A stretch of 64,000 bases of DNA from Symsagittifera roscoffensis (lineage: Eukaryota > Xenacoelomorpha > Acoela > Convolutidae), in assembly GCF_963678635.1 (NCBI RefSeq), contig NC_087069.1, forward strand, positions 31,538,776-31,602,775, given 5' to 3'. Shown piece by piece: positions 52,301 through 61,983 of this stretch. A program made the position numbers and the translations under genes. The notes below the pieces were generated by a model, which worked only from the letters and a program-made list of their open reading frames with translations, searched no databases and was not told the DNA's origin. How positions within the stretch are numbered: the first letter of the stretch is position 1; each line of letters starts with the position of its first letter.

Positions 52301-55300
52301 TTTATTATGATACCATATAAAACACATTATAATAATAATAATAATAATAATAGTAATAATAATACAGAATATAGGAATAAGATCCAAGGGCTAAATCAAG
52401 TTCCCAGTTTTAACATTTTTAGCTGATGTCAAAGTTTTTGAGTTTAAGCAGAATTTACAAGCACAGTTGATTCACCAAGTACAAAAATCGCTCTCAGTAA
52501 ATTTTTCATAAAAGAACTTCCAGTAAATTTCAGTCAGTTTTTCTTTCAAACTTTTGTAATCCATCGTTATCAGGTCGAATCCAAGACAAGCTGACAAATT
52601 GTTTACCAGAAAAGGTACTCGATACCAGAAGTTGTTCTTTAGTTTTTTAAGCTTTGTGATATGGAACGCGTTTCTTGATACTTGTCGGGTCTCGAAAGAA
52701 ATTTTGGTGCAGGGCATAACGTGATCGTAAACATAACAATCGCTTTCTTCTAGGCACATTACAAGCTTTCTTTTAGGCAATCAAAATCGACTGAAAAAAA
52801 AAACATTATGCCGTAATTCGTTCCCATGCTTAAGGGGTAGTGAAAACAGTAAGCTTTGAAAAACAAAAAATGAATTCTACAGGATTAAAATATACGCCCT
52901 CAATTAACCGGATAGAACATATGCCGTTAAAATGTCAATCATAAAAAGATATGCAGCAAAAATCCTAGCAATTTGTTGCGTACAAAGTTATGCGACTAGC
53001 TTTTAACATAAACTCGTAATATAACAAGCGTTTTCTAGTCTAAAAACATTAATAAATTTGGAAGTGTCAATGAACTCAAAGAGACCAAAAATCGCAAAAT
53101 CCTTTTGTTGACTCTTTGTGTAGCAATTTCAGAGAAAATAGTTTTATAGAAAACAATATCATTTTAAAGCGCTTTGAAAACTATACTTTCCGACTAAATA
53201 TTTTTCGGGAAACATTTATAATTGAAAACTTTTGATACTTGAGAAAACTGAATCAAAAGGTAAAATAAAATCAGCTTCAGACAATTGGATCAATAGATAA
53301 AACAATTAGTCCGCTGGCAAATCTTTAAACTATTTTCCACTTCTGAAACTAGAAATCGATCACGTTTTTGGTGGCCTTTACAACGTTGTTTTGGATAGTT
53401 GCCTATTTTTTTAATCAGGAAGAAACTTGAGCTTGAAGAGAAATCAACATTCAAACTTCAAAACTTTTACCTGAAGAAATAGCAAACAAAAAAATCAATA
53501 CGACCTATGTAAGACTTTTCACCACGGTTATAGACTCTAACAAAGAACTAGTATTATAACACAATGCTCGCGTGTGTAATAAAGCTAACCTTACTCGAAA
53601 AAAAACTAGATTAAAATGTTATTTTTTAACTCCTGGAAAATTTAAAATTGTTTTTGAAGCAAAGTCAATAATTTTTTGCGTCATTTCCGAGTGAAATCAA
53701 AAGTCAATCAGGAAAAAAGCAAATTAAATCGTGACCAACTTTTGGTTTTTGTTTCTAAAACAAAAATGAAAAAGAAACAAGGGTAGCCGGTTGCTGTGCA
53801 AGCAGCAGAGAATGTTCCGACCACAAAGAAAACAACAAAAATTCTTCAAATTCTTGAGCGTGGAATGATGAGAAAATTATACACAATCTTAGAAATTTAG
53901 TGAATCGACAACAGTTGTCTCAAAAAGATAAACAAAAAATTGAAACTTCAACAAAATTCTAAAATTTGTTCTGTAAGGAAGCTAAATGACTAAGTTTTAT
54001 AACGAACATTACTCGATCGCACTAATCAATCGACATTGGTCAAAAAATCAAACATTTCAAACCGGTTTTTCTGGGAAAGTTTTTTTTATGTCGCTCGAAT
54101 CACGACTGAAAGGGCTTTAATATGGTATATATCTGGACCCATTCGGATAATTATTTTTGGTACTTGTAAAACAAATCAGTTTAAACACAACCGAATTCAA
54201 AACTCCTCCCCGTTTTCAATGGTCAGAACAGTACAACAAGACCTTAAAAATGTCTTCGCTTGTTCATTGACAATTCAAAATCAGTCGCATTATTTGTTTC
54301 AATTATGATTGTGGTTGAAAACTTCGGTAGTAATTATGCAGCGTCTATCTTTTCTCGTAACTATTGAAAACCTTATAGAATTGTGAGTCCATGGGCTTGG
54401 GATGGAGCATAGTCCTTATCATCTGGCCCCTCACAGTCATGAAGCCAGTGCGCAACACATATGCCATCACTACCTCCCCCTCCACTCCTTTGTTGACCCT
54501 GACCAGATCAGTGCCAGCGAACAGAAGGTGTTTGGCCTGGGTGGCGAAGTCGACTCCCTCGTTGTTCTGACCCGAGGCTCGCAGAGGAGTTTTGTTCACC
54601 GGCACACTTTCGCCTATTATTGAAGCGTAGAAGAGTTATTATCATATCAAAGCTACGAGCAATAAACCAGACGTGCATAAAAACATTTTAATGTCTTTCA
54701 GACAATTTTCGAGAAAAATGTCTCCAAAACCAACACATCTAGTTTGCATTAGCCAAATCGCAGTCCAACCGAAATCCAATTCGCTACATCATCTCATGTG
54801 CCATCTTGAGTTACATATGATATCATGTGATCGTTATTCGAATTACAACTCAAACACAAATTATTATGCAATGAGAATATTTTTCCATTTCGACGAGTTG
54901 ACCATGAAACACTTAGCAGCTCAAAATATATAAGTCGGTTAGACTTCCAAGAATACGATGACTGGGGTTCACTAACCGGTGAGGCTGCTTTCGTTCACAA
55001 TCACAGTTCCAGCCACCAACATACAGTCCACTGGCATCTTGTGGGAGAAGTGTGTGGAAACTTCAATCAAGTCCCCTGGCACTAAGTCATCAAAGGACAC
55101 TTCCTTCAGATTGAAATTGTGACTCCTAACTGGGAGCGCATCTTTGTGATCATCAGCTGAAAACACCCCAAGAACTAAGTTAATCATAATACACAACACA
55201 CCCAGCAACCAGTTGAAATCATTTGGTACTACGATTTGATGAGGATCTGGTAATGATTTGAAAACTAAATTTGAAGAATAAATGCACAGATCCACCTGAG

Positions 55301-58300
55301 CGAAATTCTTACCTTCAACAAAATTGAATGGTTTGAAATGAAATAATTACGCTACACTCACTTCTCTTGGCCTCATTTCCAACTACAGTGTTCTCACAAG
55401 GAGTGTCGTCTGAGCCGCCGCCTTCAAAGGGGAGCACCAGATTGACTCTGCCACTCAGTGTTGACATTTCTTTCAGGGTCAGTAACTGTCTTCTGATCTC
55501 ACGCACCTACAAGAACACCAGAATCAATTAACTTTTAAAACACACCAGGAAACCCCCCACGTGGTAGACACCTCTCCGTGGTGTGGGGGATCAACGTCTT
55601 CGGACGGCGAAGTCTACCGGCCACGAGCCCTCCATACCCAACTAGGAGCTTCATGCGAGGTGCAGCTGGCGTCAAACACTGCCGACATAGAAACACGCTT
55701 CAACGTTGTCCCTCATGCGCAGCTATTCAAAACGCTTAATAACAGTTGGGCCCAAGAGCTCTGGATTGGACAGGGTGGACTCGCTTAACTAACTAACTAA
55801 CAAACACCAGGAAACGCTAGTATTCGCTTAAAATTATCAGTTCTTAAAACACTGCAAATACATTCGTCGCCAATGCGCTCAAATTTCCCGCTACAATTTA
55901 TATTTTCTGTTCTGGGTTGAGTAGTGTTGACAGACTGGAAATGTCTGAAGTAATGAAAATGAGACCTCCATGATGATTCCGGCTAGGGAGATGACGAATA
56001 TGCAGGACGCATAATAGTAGTAATTTTCCAGGCACCACAGCACAATGCTCACTATAACACACAAAAGGGTGCGTAGAAATTAACGCGTCATTTAAGGGTA
56101 AAAAAACTCATTTTAGCCGAATTTAAGAGCAAATTAAACAGAAAACTTAACTTTGAACTATATTGACACCCAAAAAAAAATAATTTTTGTGTTGTCGGAA
56201 AAATGAGAACCAAAAGCTTTAAATTTACCTTCCGTGACCTATTTGAGCGAACCAGACGAGCGGGAAACAGGAAATGAGAGCTGTATAACGGGAGTTAACG
56301 GACTAACCTACTTGGAACACGTAGAATGGATTGAAAACTTCCTCAATAAGAAGTCTGTAGTAGGACTTGATGGGGATGTCCATGCAGTTGTTCCCAAACA
56401 GCAGCAGTCGGTTGTCCCGCTTGTCAAACGCCGCCCCTGAAACAATCCACACATTTACAAAAAAAAAACATTTCACAGAATTTCTCCATGTCACACCTCT
56501 CATGGAACAACCGTGCCGTACACAGACTACTAAATTTTGGAAAAGAGTGTGATTTGTGAGTGCAGCGTTAAAAAAATTCATTAGTTTAATATAACTACCG
56601 ATCAAGAATCGAGATTACAAAAAGTTTGACTCAAACTTAGTGAAAAAGTTCAAAAAATTTTCGGGTCTCAACTTTTTTTCACTAAGTTTTCAAACTTACC
56701 AAACACAACTCGTACAATAAGATGCTCATTTAAACTAACTGGATGCGTTGTCGTATTGGCCGACATGTGTCACTCTGTGGGTAGTGTTCACAACATCTCT
56801 CAACGTCAGCAGACTGTCGAAAGTCTCCAGAGCCACCACTCCACAGACACAGGAGACCATGTGACCTCCTAGGTCTAACTGCACATTGGGATACCACACA
56901 TACCTGCCAAACATTTCATTCAATTTGGAAGCTCTCTATTCAGAAAACTCCATTCACTTACAATCAGCAGATGCATCTGTCAGTAAAACGTTGAAAATCA
57001 GGTTTACTCGTTAACCAAAACTTTAGGGACAAAAGCAGATTATCAAATACATCGAATATATTTGAAATTGGCTCTTTCCTAATAAGTACCCAGCCTAGTA
57101 ACAAAAAACAACAGGATTTGTGTAATTTGGCTATAATTTGTAGTCTATTTCTGAGAGCCGCATCAATTCACGAAGATTTTGACTCGCTGATAAAAAAATA
57201 CCTTTGCATTTCCTTTGCATTTAGATACAGAAAGTTACATTTATAAAATTTGATGCTCTAGCTCTTAGTATATGGAGGATCACCTAAACGCTACCAACCT
57301 CACGTTCTTCAGCATAAACGTCAAAACAATGGATCCATCCAAAAGATCTTTCATAGTCGCCGATCCTCGTCTAATAGCACTTAGTTCTTTTGCAGAGTCA
57401 TAAATGTTTGCAGGAGGTCTCGGACCGTTGTTTACACATGCAGAATCTAACAATGGAGCAGAATCATCGCAGGCAATGTGAGCCATGTCTTCGGAAGAGC
57501 CAACTTCATTCTGGTTTCGAACCCCACTGGCTGCTCCATTTTGGTACGGACTGTGTTCATTGCTGTTCAGACGAGCACTGCTGGTGAGTTTGGGCAGATC
57601 TTGTGATGCGATGAAACACTTTTCAATTAAAACTACGCTGCAATCGTCAATTCCATCTGGTTTGATCAGCACCAAATCAGCACAGGCCAAGGAGCATTTT
57701 TTGAATCGGAGCTTGCACCTGCGATTTAAAAATGAAAACTCATTCAAGAATTAAGCCCTCTGTGTAAGACATTTCATTGTCAAATATTTTTACCTATGAT
57801 TCCATGCGGCGTAACCTTTAGAAAACAATATCCCAAAATTATCATAACTTCAACGTTGGGTACATAAAGAACTAGAAGCATTAACCCGTCCAGATCCGCC
57901 GAAGCAGTCTTAATTACTTCTGTATGTGAATAACTTCAACGCATTTTAGTTCTATACATTTGAGCCGGATTTAACCACTCCAGGCAAGTCAAGCTTACCT
58001 AAAAGCGGGTTTCCAATAACAGAACAGCAGGAGCAAACCACACGACGCAAAAGACATCAGGATGAACAAAAACGATTTCCAAACTGACTTCCGATATCCG
58101 ACACAAACGAAACTATCTTCATCGTCGCCAGTAGATTCAGCTCGAATTTCCGAACACGACTCCACACTAATCGGGTGACAATTGAATTTCCCGGGTTTAA
58201 GATTGCAAATGACACTTTGGGGAGAGTTCGGGTCTTGACTTAACCCAGTCTCAGGTTCAGGACCATGCGAGTCTATTATGGATCCTGTTAGATTGGCCAT
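39828..58300 (-). CDS. ATP13A3: P5B-type cation/polyamine-transporting ATPase, ATP13A2/ATP13A3 family, 20 exons
   Basis: Joined exons: 58300-57999, 57718-57284, 56903-56740, 56436-56308, 56051-55966, 55506-55362, 55156-54977, 54613-54372, 51558-51368, 51002-50798, 50281-50194, 49942-49824, 45165-44928, 44765-44681, 44466-44264, 42172-41775, 41613-41434, 41055-40857, 40588-40468, 40308-39828. Together they make 4191 nt, that is 1396 residues plus stop, with all introns GT-AG and every phase matching. Motifs: TGES about residue 480 (actuator), PPALP about 608 (P5 signature in M4), DKTGTLTE about 651 (phosphorylated Asp), KGAPE about 841 (nucleotide domain), GDGSND about 1086 (hinge). The [10 protein letters not shown] and SVASPFTS contexts are of the P5B class, which exports polyamines from late endosomes and lysosomes to the cytosol. 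All catalytic residues look intact. An in-frame TAA precedes the ATG. Which vertebrate paralogue it matches best cannot be told by eye. Confidence 0.95.
40468..40588 (-). CDS. ATP13A3: ATPase exon 19
   Basis: One membrane helix region, starting [11 protein letters not shown] and ending FFYVRSMS. Confidence 0.9.
40857..41055 (-). CDS. ATP13A3: ATPase exon 18
   Basis: Encodes [20 protein letters not shown] and the next membrane helices. Confidence 0.93.
41434..41613 (-). CDS. ATP13A3: ATPase exon 17 (GDGSND hinge)
   Basis: Encodes [20 protein letters not shown] and SVASPFTS. Ser replaces the commoner Ala in GDGAND. Confidence 0.95.
41775..42172 (-). CDS. ATP13A3: ATPase exon 16
   Basis: Starts [14 protein letters not shown], then a polar Ser/Asn loop of about 60 residues, then FAISG and [15 protein letters not shown]. 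Confidence 0.92.
42600..43640. repeat. Degenerate internal repeats in ATPase intron 15
   Basis: Blocks near 42590-42730 recur near 43240-43390 (CCCCTCA..C.CACAAACACGCA, GACGCAAT) and 42855-42900 recurs near 43610-43650 (CTAAGCCG.CAAAACATAAGC). Words such as GCCGATAAA and GGCCGAAA are frequent. This looks like an old direct repeat with a period near 650-750 bp. Confidence 0.5.
43690..43785 (-). repeat. tRNA-like SINE fragment
   Basis: On the minus strand this reads ACTTAGTCTGAAGGTAACC, then GGTCCTGGGTTGGAAACTG, resembling A and B boxes of a tRNA-derived SINE head. The B box has G for the usual C. No second copy was found in the window. Confidence 0.3.
44264..44466 (-). CDS. ATP13A3: ATPase exon 15
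   Basis: Encodes [12 protein letters not shown] and [12 protein letters not shown], the return into the phosphorylation domain. Confidence 0.93.
44681..44765 (-). CDS. ATP13A3: ATPase exon 14
   Basis: Encodes [10 protein letters not shown] and [10 protein letters not shown]. Confidence 0.92.
44928..45165 (-). CDS. ATP13A3: ATPase exon 13
   Basis: Encodes [20 protein letters not shown] of the nucleotide-binding domain and ends at the lysine of KGAPE. Confidence 0.92.
45235..45658. mobile_element. MITE in ATPase intron 12
   Basis: Inverted ends of about 28 bp (45235-45262 and 45628-45658) share TCCTACTAT and AGTGGTCCCT(C/T)GA. The word TTAGCA directly flanks both ends (45229-45234 and 45659-45664), a likely target duplication. 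The inner part AGTGGTCCCTCGA recalls ends of pogo/Tigger-like elements. No transposase frame is present. Confidence 0.7.
46728..47262. mobile_element. Inverted-repeat element M, copy 1 (intron 12)
   Basis: The left end (CCAAAAAAATCGGACAAACA and on) and right end (inverted: GCAAAAAGTTCGGACAGACA) form imperfect inverted repeats of about 33 bp ending in AATTAATTAAAA. It is about 530 bp with no coding frame, so it is non-autonomous. Confidence 0.7.
47262..47855. mobile_element. Inverted-repeat element M, copy 2, abutting copy 1
   Basis: Its left end GCAAAAAGTTCGGACAGACA starts at 47270, within 10 bases of copy 1's right end, and its right end is at 47810-47853. The inside matches copy 1 (ACATCAAC.GAAA.TGAAATAAACATAAC; GGCAATTGCATCCGAAGCG; GATGTTCATCGCAGTATTTA). 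It is interrupted at 47374-47593 by another element. Confidence 0.7.
47374..47593. mobile_element. Small MITE nested inside element M copy 2
   Basis: A 220-bp insert with perfect 17-bp inverted ends, GGATCTACTTAACAATC at 47374-47390 and its complement at 47577-47593. Copy 1 of element M lacks it at the matching point (after CAGAGT). GAGTT flanks both sides. It carries a run of about 14 G near 47557. Confidence 0.8.
48684..49015 (-). mobile_element. tRNA-derived SINE, full-length-like copy (intron 12)
   Basis: Minus strand: the head GGGGCACTTAGCATAGTGG (49014 leftward) has an A box (TAGCATAGTGGT, 48994-49005) and a B-box-like AATCGATCCC (48952-48961), about 35 bases apart as in tRNAs. The body matches 37209-37460. 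A short ATT-type tail ends at 48684, and AACTTAA flanks both sides (48677-48683 and 49016-49022). Confidence 0.65.
49290..49680. repeat. Repeat family Y, two adjacent partial copies
   Basis: 49290-49350 has a decayed tRNA-like head on the minus strand (GGGGCTAAGCGGTTAG, then GCGGTCGAAT). Following blocks, AGGTTGG.AAAAA.AGA..GTTCGTA at 49460 and 49612, repeat once more and resemble 39690-39815. Confidence 0.45.
49824..49942 (-). CDS. ATP13A3: ATPase exon 12
   Basis: Encodes [19 protein letters not shown] and KMFEAIEW, a strongly conserved P5B block. The donor CAG|GTCCTT is weak. Confidence 0.9.
50194..50281 (-). CDS. ATP13A3: ATPase exon 11
   Basis: 88 nt, variable part of the nucleotide-binding domain, ending FQIDDPIS. 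Chosen because acceptor TTTAG, donor GTGAGT and phases 0 and 1 fit both neighbours exactly; little family conservation. Confidence 0.75.
50505..50790. repeat. Dispersed repeat X, copy 2 (intron 10)
   Basis: Matches 38310-38575; ends TATATAAGAGTACTCC...TACTCTTA. The closing hairpin lies next to the splice donor of exon 10. Confidence 0.6.
50798..51002 (-). CDS. ATP13A3: ATPase exon 10 (phosphorylation site)
   Basis: Encodes [20 protein letters not shown] and [14 protein letters not shown]. Repeat X (copy 2) ends about 8 bases from the donor. Confidence 0.96.
51368..51558 (-). CDS. ATP13A3: ATPase exon 9 (PPALP)
   Basis: Encodes helices M3-M4 with [10 protein letters not shown], the P5 signature lining the substrate path. 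Confidence 0.95.
52328..52363 (+). repeat. (AAT)n microsatellite
   Basis: About twelve AAT units with one TAGTAA interruption, in intron 8. Confidence 0.9.
53265..53545. repeat. Dispersed repeat X, copy 3 (intron 8)
   Basis: The most diverged copy: ATCGATCACGTTTTTGG, TTGGATAGT and CGACCTATGTAAGA are retained; the closing hairpin is lost. Confidence 0.5.
54372..54613 (-). CDS. ATP13A3: ATPase exon 8
   Basis: Starts by completing [12 protein letters not shown]; also holds [20 protein letters not shown], the P5B stretch before M3. Donor AAG|GTTTTC is weak but in phase. Confidence 0.92.
54977..55156 (-). CDS. ATP13A3: ATPase exon 7
   Basis: Encodes [11 protein letters not shown] and NESSLT of the actuator domain; the TGES glycine is split by the following intron. 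Confidence 0.92.
55362..55506 (-). CDS. ATP13A3: ATPase exon 6
   Basis: Encodes [14 protein letters not shown] and an acidic loop (actuator domain start). Confidence 0.88.
55554..55803 (+). mobile_element. SINE-like retroposon with (TAAC)n tail and 12-bp target duplication (intron 5)
   Basis: 250 bp, clearly GC-richer than the intron around it, ending in four TAAC-type units. ACACCAGGAAAC lies immediately on both sides (55542-55553 and 55804-55815), a perfect target duplication. The start CCCCCACGTGG can pair with GTGTGGGGG 25 bases on. An open frame of 75 codons crosses it but shows no family. A/B boxes are not clear, so the source RNA is unknown. Confidence 0.8.
55966..56051 (-). CDS. ATP13A3: ATPase exon 5
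   Basis: 86 nt encoding [20 protein letters not shown], a membrane helix with the P5B YYYYA block. Confidence 0.9.
56308..56436 (-). CDS. ATP13A3: ATPase exon 4
   Basis: Encodes [20 protein letters not shown] and then [12 protein letters not shown], the family's signature stretch leading into helix M2. The donor used is GTAG|GTTAGT at 56307, the one giving the right phase; an earlier GTAGGT would create a stop. Confidence 0.9.
   Translation of the reverse strand, partial: GRRLTSGTTDCCCLGTTAWTSPSSPTTDFLLRKFSIHSTCSK
56740..56903 (-). CDS. ATP13A3: ATPase exon 3
   Basis: Encodes [12 protein letters not shown] onward, matching the conserved R-Y-x-W motif before the first core helices. Phases 2 in and 1 out fit its neighbours. 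Confidence 0.88.
57284..57718 (-). CDS. ATP13A3: ATPase exon 2 (long Ser/Asn-rich N-terminal insert)
   Basis: Residues 101-245. It starts with a P5B-like strand ([12 protein letters not shown]), then about 85 polar residues rich in Ser, Asn and Ala, and ends in a short basic strand. This insert explains much of the extra length over usual P5B proteins (about 1100-1250 residues). Confidence 0.88.
57999..58300 (-). CDS. ATP13A3: ATPase exon 1 (start codon)
   Basis: Encodes residues 1-100: an acidic, Ser-rich cytosolic start, then [11 protein letters not shown] and a hydrophobic hairpin (about 77-95) ending YWKPAF. This is the P5B-specific N-terminal membrane-inserted segment. Donor AG|GTAAGC, phase 2. 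Confidence 0.92.
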
Positions 58301-58884
58301 TTAAGTTCCAGCTACTGAATCAATCGAGACCCTCACAGCAATCCGAATCAAAAAATAATCCAATAAAAGGCAAAATTTTGAGTGAAATTTTTTGGGAAGG
58401 GTGTCGCACGAGATACCTGAAACCTGCGCCGTCCTCGCAAAATCTTGATCCACCGAGATATTCCACTAACAGACAACCGGATGTTTGAATACAAGATAAA
58501 CACAAAAAATAAAATGATGACAAATAACCCAAATTGGTTATGCTAGGGAGGTCGTCTCGGAAAATATAAGACCTGATACTTTTTAACTAACATTGGCATG
58601 TAATATTAAATTGTCAGCATTTTCATTCTACTGGCCCAATTTCGATCAGTTTCCGCCGATTTCATTTTGTCTCTAAACTTCAACTGAAGAAGCTCATCTA
58701 ACCAACTAAACCAACATAATTCAAATATTCCAGTCAATTCTTACGAAAGTCAAAACAAAGTAAAATTAGCGACGCATCTGAACAACTTCATAAGTAAATA
58801 CGAACAACACTTTGGCTAGTTGAGAGTTTGAAACATGCTTATGGTAGCCTCGAAGTTTAAAGCAAATTAGCAAACAGACGTCCA

Positions 58885-59201
58885 TCAAATCTCGAAGTTG
58901 ATGTAATCTGGTTTTAACTTGAAGCCATCTCCCATTAACATCAAGTCAATATATATTGTCGATGGTTCTATTTCATAGCGTCTGAAATCAAAACACCATT
59001 TTGAATCAAAGCACCAAATCAATTATATGGGTTTTACCTTAGGTTCGCCAGAAGATTCAATCTGTGACTAAGAGATTCAAAATTCAGGAGCTTGGAGTTT
59101 ACCCGCTGTGACTCGATTTCAACCTTGTATATTAGACAAAGTAACGCAACAAGGAAAATCAAAGCAATTGAAAGAAAATGAATTGGCAACTTTTGATACA
59201 T
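58885..59201 (-). CDS. Two-exon gene for an 86-residue membrane-anchored protein (unknown family)
   Basis: Exon 1 is 59201-59038 and exon 2 is 58981-58885; the 56-base intron has donor AAG|GTAAAA and acceptor TTTCAG, and the split codon gives Arg. The total, 261 nt, is in frame to TGA. The protein starts with a short polar segment (MYQKLPIH), then a strong hydrophobic helix (about residues 9-26, FLSIALIFLVALLCLIY), a charged helix-like stretch (KVEIESQRVNSKLLNFESL) and a C-terminal segment with YIDLMLMGDGFKLKPDY. This suits a type II (signal-anchor) membrane protein. It lies 585 bases upstream of the ATPase start on the same strand. The family was not recognised; it could also be the end of a longer transcript. 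The splice model is inferred from sequence alone. Confidence 0.55.
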
Positions 59202-60131
59202 TTGCAATATAAATTTAAGAAATATATCTGAATCAGAAGGTCAAAAACTATCATGGTGCCCGATGTTACAACACTCGTCCTCAACTCACGCGGACAATAA
59301 ACCCTTAAATTTTCATGAATTAGGGAAAAAGACAGTAAAACGTAAAAACAATTTTTTGCTTCTTTTCTTTTAATTTAAATCAGAAGGTCAAAAGTTATCA
59401 CGGTTACCGAAGTTACTTCACTAGCCCTTTGTCATTTCAGCCAGTCAAACATCTATGGAGTTTAACGTGAAAGTGTTCAAAATAGTTATAAGTCAATACA
59501 ATTTAATTCGAAGTCGAACGTTTTCGCTCTAACTAGCATCATCAACTAATTACAACTGAAATTCGGAGTGGAGTATAAAAAAACGTCTACAAAAAAACGT
59601 CTGCACACAGGAAAAAAAGTCTACACGCAGGACAAAAAAAGTCTACATACAGGACAAAAAACGTCTATCACACATGACAGAAAACGACTTCAAAACAGTT
59701 TCTCATCTCTTTTGAACTTTCTTTTTGAAAAGTTGCTGACTTCAAAGAACAGTCCACTTTTTTAAGATTTGATTTTAAAAATCATATTTGAGTTTTAATA
59801 ACAAAAAAACTCTCATTTTTGAGATAACCCAGACATAACCTAGAGATAATTCAGAAAATACATCTCAATGTTGGCAATTTTTGTAAATTCCTATCACATG
59901 TTAAAATCGACGTTTTAATAAGGAAATTTTTCGAAAAATCATGATTTTTTCAAATCAAACTGAAAGAATTAAATTGTAATAAATAATCTGAGACAAAAAC
60001 CATCCTGAGTTATCTTATAACAACAAAATTAAAAAAAAAGTTAAATTCCGAATTACTACCGAAATTTGCCTTGTTGCAATTTTTGGGCCGATTTAAAGCC
60101 CAAATTACTACCGAACTTTGCCTTGTTGTAA

Positions 60132-60341
60132 TTTCTTGTTGTAATTTTTCACCGACTCAAAGAATCCCAGTTTGATGCCTATGTATCCAAAAAACCATCA
60201 CCAGAAGAGCTTGCTGCTGAGAAGAAAGTCCTGAAACTAAGGTACGACCTTGTGAAGAGTGGCCAGGTAATCAAATCAAACAGCAAAATCAGACATGGCA
60301 AACTTTACGTAGACAACCAAGAATATAAGGCAATTGCTTGA
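60132..60341 (+). pseudogene. Lysine-rich coding-like fragment in the right-hand repeat
   Basis: An open frame without ATG, about 69 codons, ending TGA. It holds SPEELAAEKKVLKLRYDLVK, which looks like a coiled coil, followed by GKLYVDNQEYKAIA. The composition is GC-richer and more protein-like than its surroundings. The pattern resembles the C-terminal end of LINE ORF1-type proteins, but this is a guess. The same frame is open in the next unit at 62858-63067. Confidence 0.35.
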
Positions 60342-60410
60342 CTAGAACAAACAAATCTCATGCTGATAAACCTACGATCAATCAAAAAACCTAACGCAGT
60401 CTACCATTTT

Positions 60411-61983
60411 GCGCGAACTTCCGGCGGGACAGAAAGAAACGAATAAAGGCCTCTGTAACGAAAAAGTATTGCGAAGGAGGGTAGGAATTTTCTAGAATTT
60501 TTATTTTTAAAATTTCGATCGAAGAGTGAATATTTCTCAGAAATACAAAAAAGACGGCCATTTTAACTAAAAAGGACAAAAAAAAACAGAACAACAACAA
60601 ATATAGTGAGAAATGGTCGTGCGGGAACACGAAAAAAACGGAGTCTCTTATCGTGGCAATAACACACGATAAGATCCTTAGCAGTGGATATTAGTGGAGA
60701 AGGAAGCTTCAGTGGGGAAGGAATATTCCACGGAAACCTCCCGTGCCACAAATTGGAAGAGATAAGAACGTTATCTCGGGAAGATTACGGGAGCGGAGGC
60801 TTGGTCCCCCAGAGACTGTTTCATGTGAAGGGACTATATAGAACTGACTTTGTAGCTACTTGGATGTCGTGAAACTTTGAATTAACACCGGTATAATTTG
60901 ATATTTTAGAATATGAGTAGCTAGGAAGAGGAAAGGGTCAATCCATCTCCAATGGATTTAATATAGAACTGTCACACAAAAACATATAAAAATAGGTATT
61001 CGAGCCGTGTTTTTAATAGAAATCACGTAGTCTGAGGATCCGAGACTCAGCTATGTGGTTGTGTTCACATGTAAACGAAAGCTGATCAAAAGTCGTTTGA
61101 CTGATGGCCTAAAAATAGTAACTTTTTACTTAGCCCTAAACAGACCAGAAAATCAACTGGCAAGGTCGAGACGGTGAAAAACGAGTAAGAATAAGGTAAC
61201 TGACGCCTGCCAGTCGTTAATAGGTACTTTTTCTACGCTCCGTCGCTGTGTAGTATTTGGGCGAATGTTACATAGACGTTTTTATGGCGTTCCTGGGTGG
61301 GCCTGTTAAAGGCATGAGACCATCATGATCAGCAAGCGTTTCAGCGACGAACCCTCCGCTCCGGGCGTATGCCCGAGTTAGAGGCCTTAATGACCGTTAT
61401 TGTACTAGAGGGAAGGTGCGTACCCTCCGTCTAGTACTATTTAGCTTTTTAACTTAGTTAACACCGAAAATTCCGGGGGCCGGAGGGTTAGGTGGGAAGT
61501 CATGAGCCCGCTTGTCCCAAGGTCCCGGGACCAAAAACAATTAAAGAGAAAGCGTAAAACCAAACAAAAAAAGTGCATAACCAACAAAAAACCAAAAAAT
61601 AAATTTATTTGAAAACAAAAAATACAAAAAACAGTAAAAAATATCCAAAAAAGACCAAAAACAGTATAAAACACAAAGTGACAGTTTATATGTTATTTCC
61701 GGACAAGATGTGATCTGATTTTCCTATTTTTTGTTGTTTCAGATTGATTTATATCATTTCTGATAGTTAGATTGTGTGTTTTGGTGAAGGGTTGGATACC
61801 CTCCCTTGAGTGTAATTTGAGTATTTAAGCACGTTAATGGTGATTTTGCCGGTGGCCGGAGGGTAGAGTGGCAAGCTGACCGACGTGTTCCACACTCAAC
61901 AGGGACATCAGGGACAACATCCACAACGACTGTTGGGTATCGTTGAAACAATTTTGGTATCGTTCGGGTACTATTTCATCAAA
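60411..61983 (-). repeat. Core module, reverse orientation
   Basis: Reverse complement of the left-array core, including the 65-codon frame (61754-61951, minus) and the words CCGGAGGGTTAGG, ACCCTCCGCTCCGG and GTACCCTCCGTC. It ends at TACTATTTCATCAAA, exactly where the left cores begin. Confidence 0.85.

Larger units (their letters stand above)
59256..61983 (-). repeat. Right-hand tandem repeat, unit 1 (2728 bp)
   Basis: Starts GTGCCCGATGT(T/C)ACAAC; the next unit starts with the same words at 61984. 59256-60410 is a flank not seen in the left array, with short AAACGTCTACA-type words near 59580-59670. 60411-61983 is the core module in reverse orientation. Confidence 0.88.

Noticed and set aside
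55561-55788. 75-codon frame as a gene nested in ATPase intron 5
   Set aside because: It lies wholly within a retroposon with target duplications and a simple-repeat tail; the frame is probably a by-product of its GC content.
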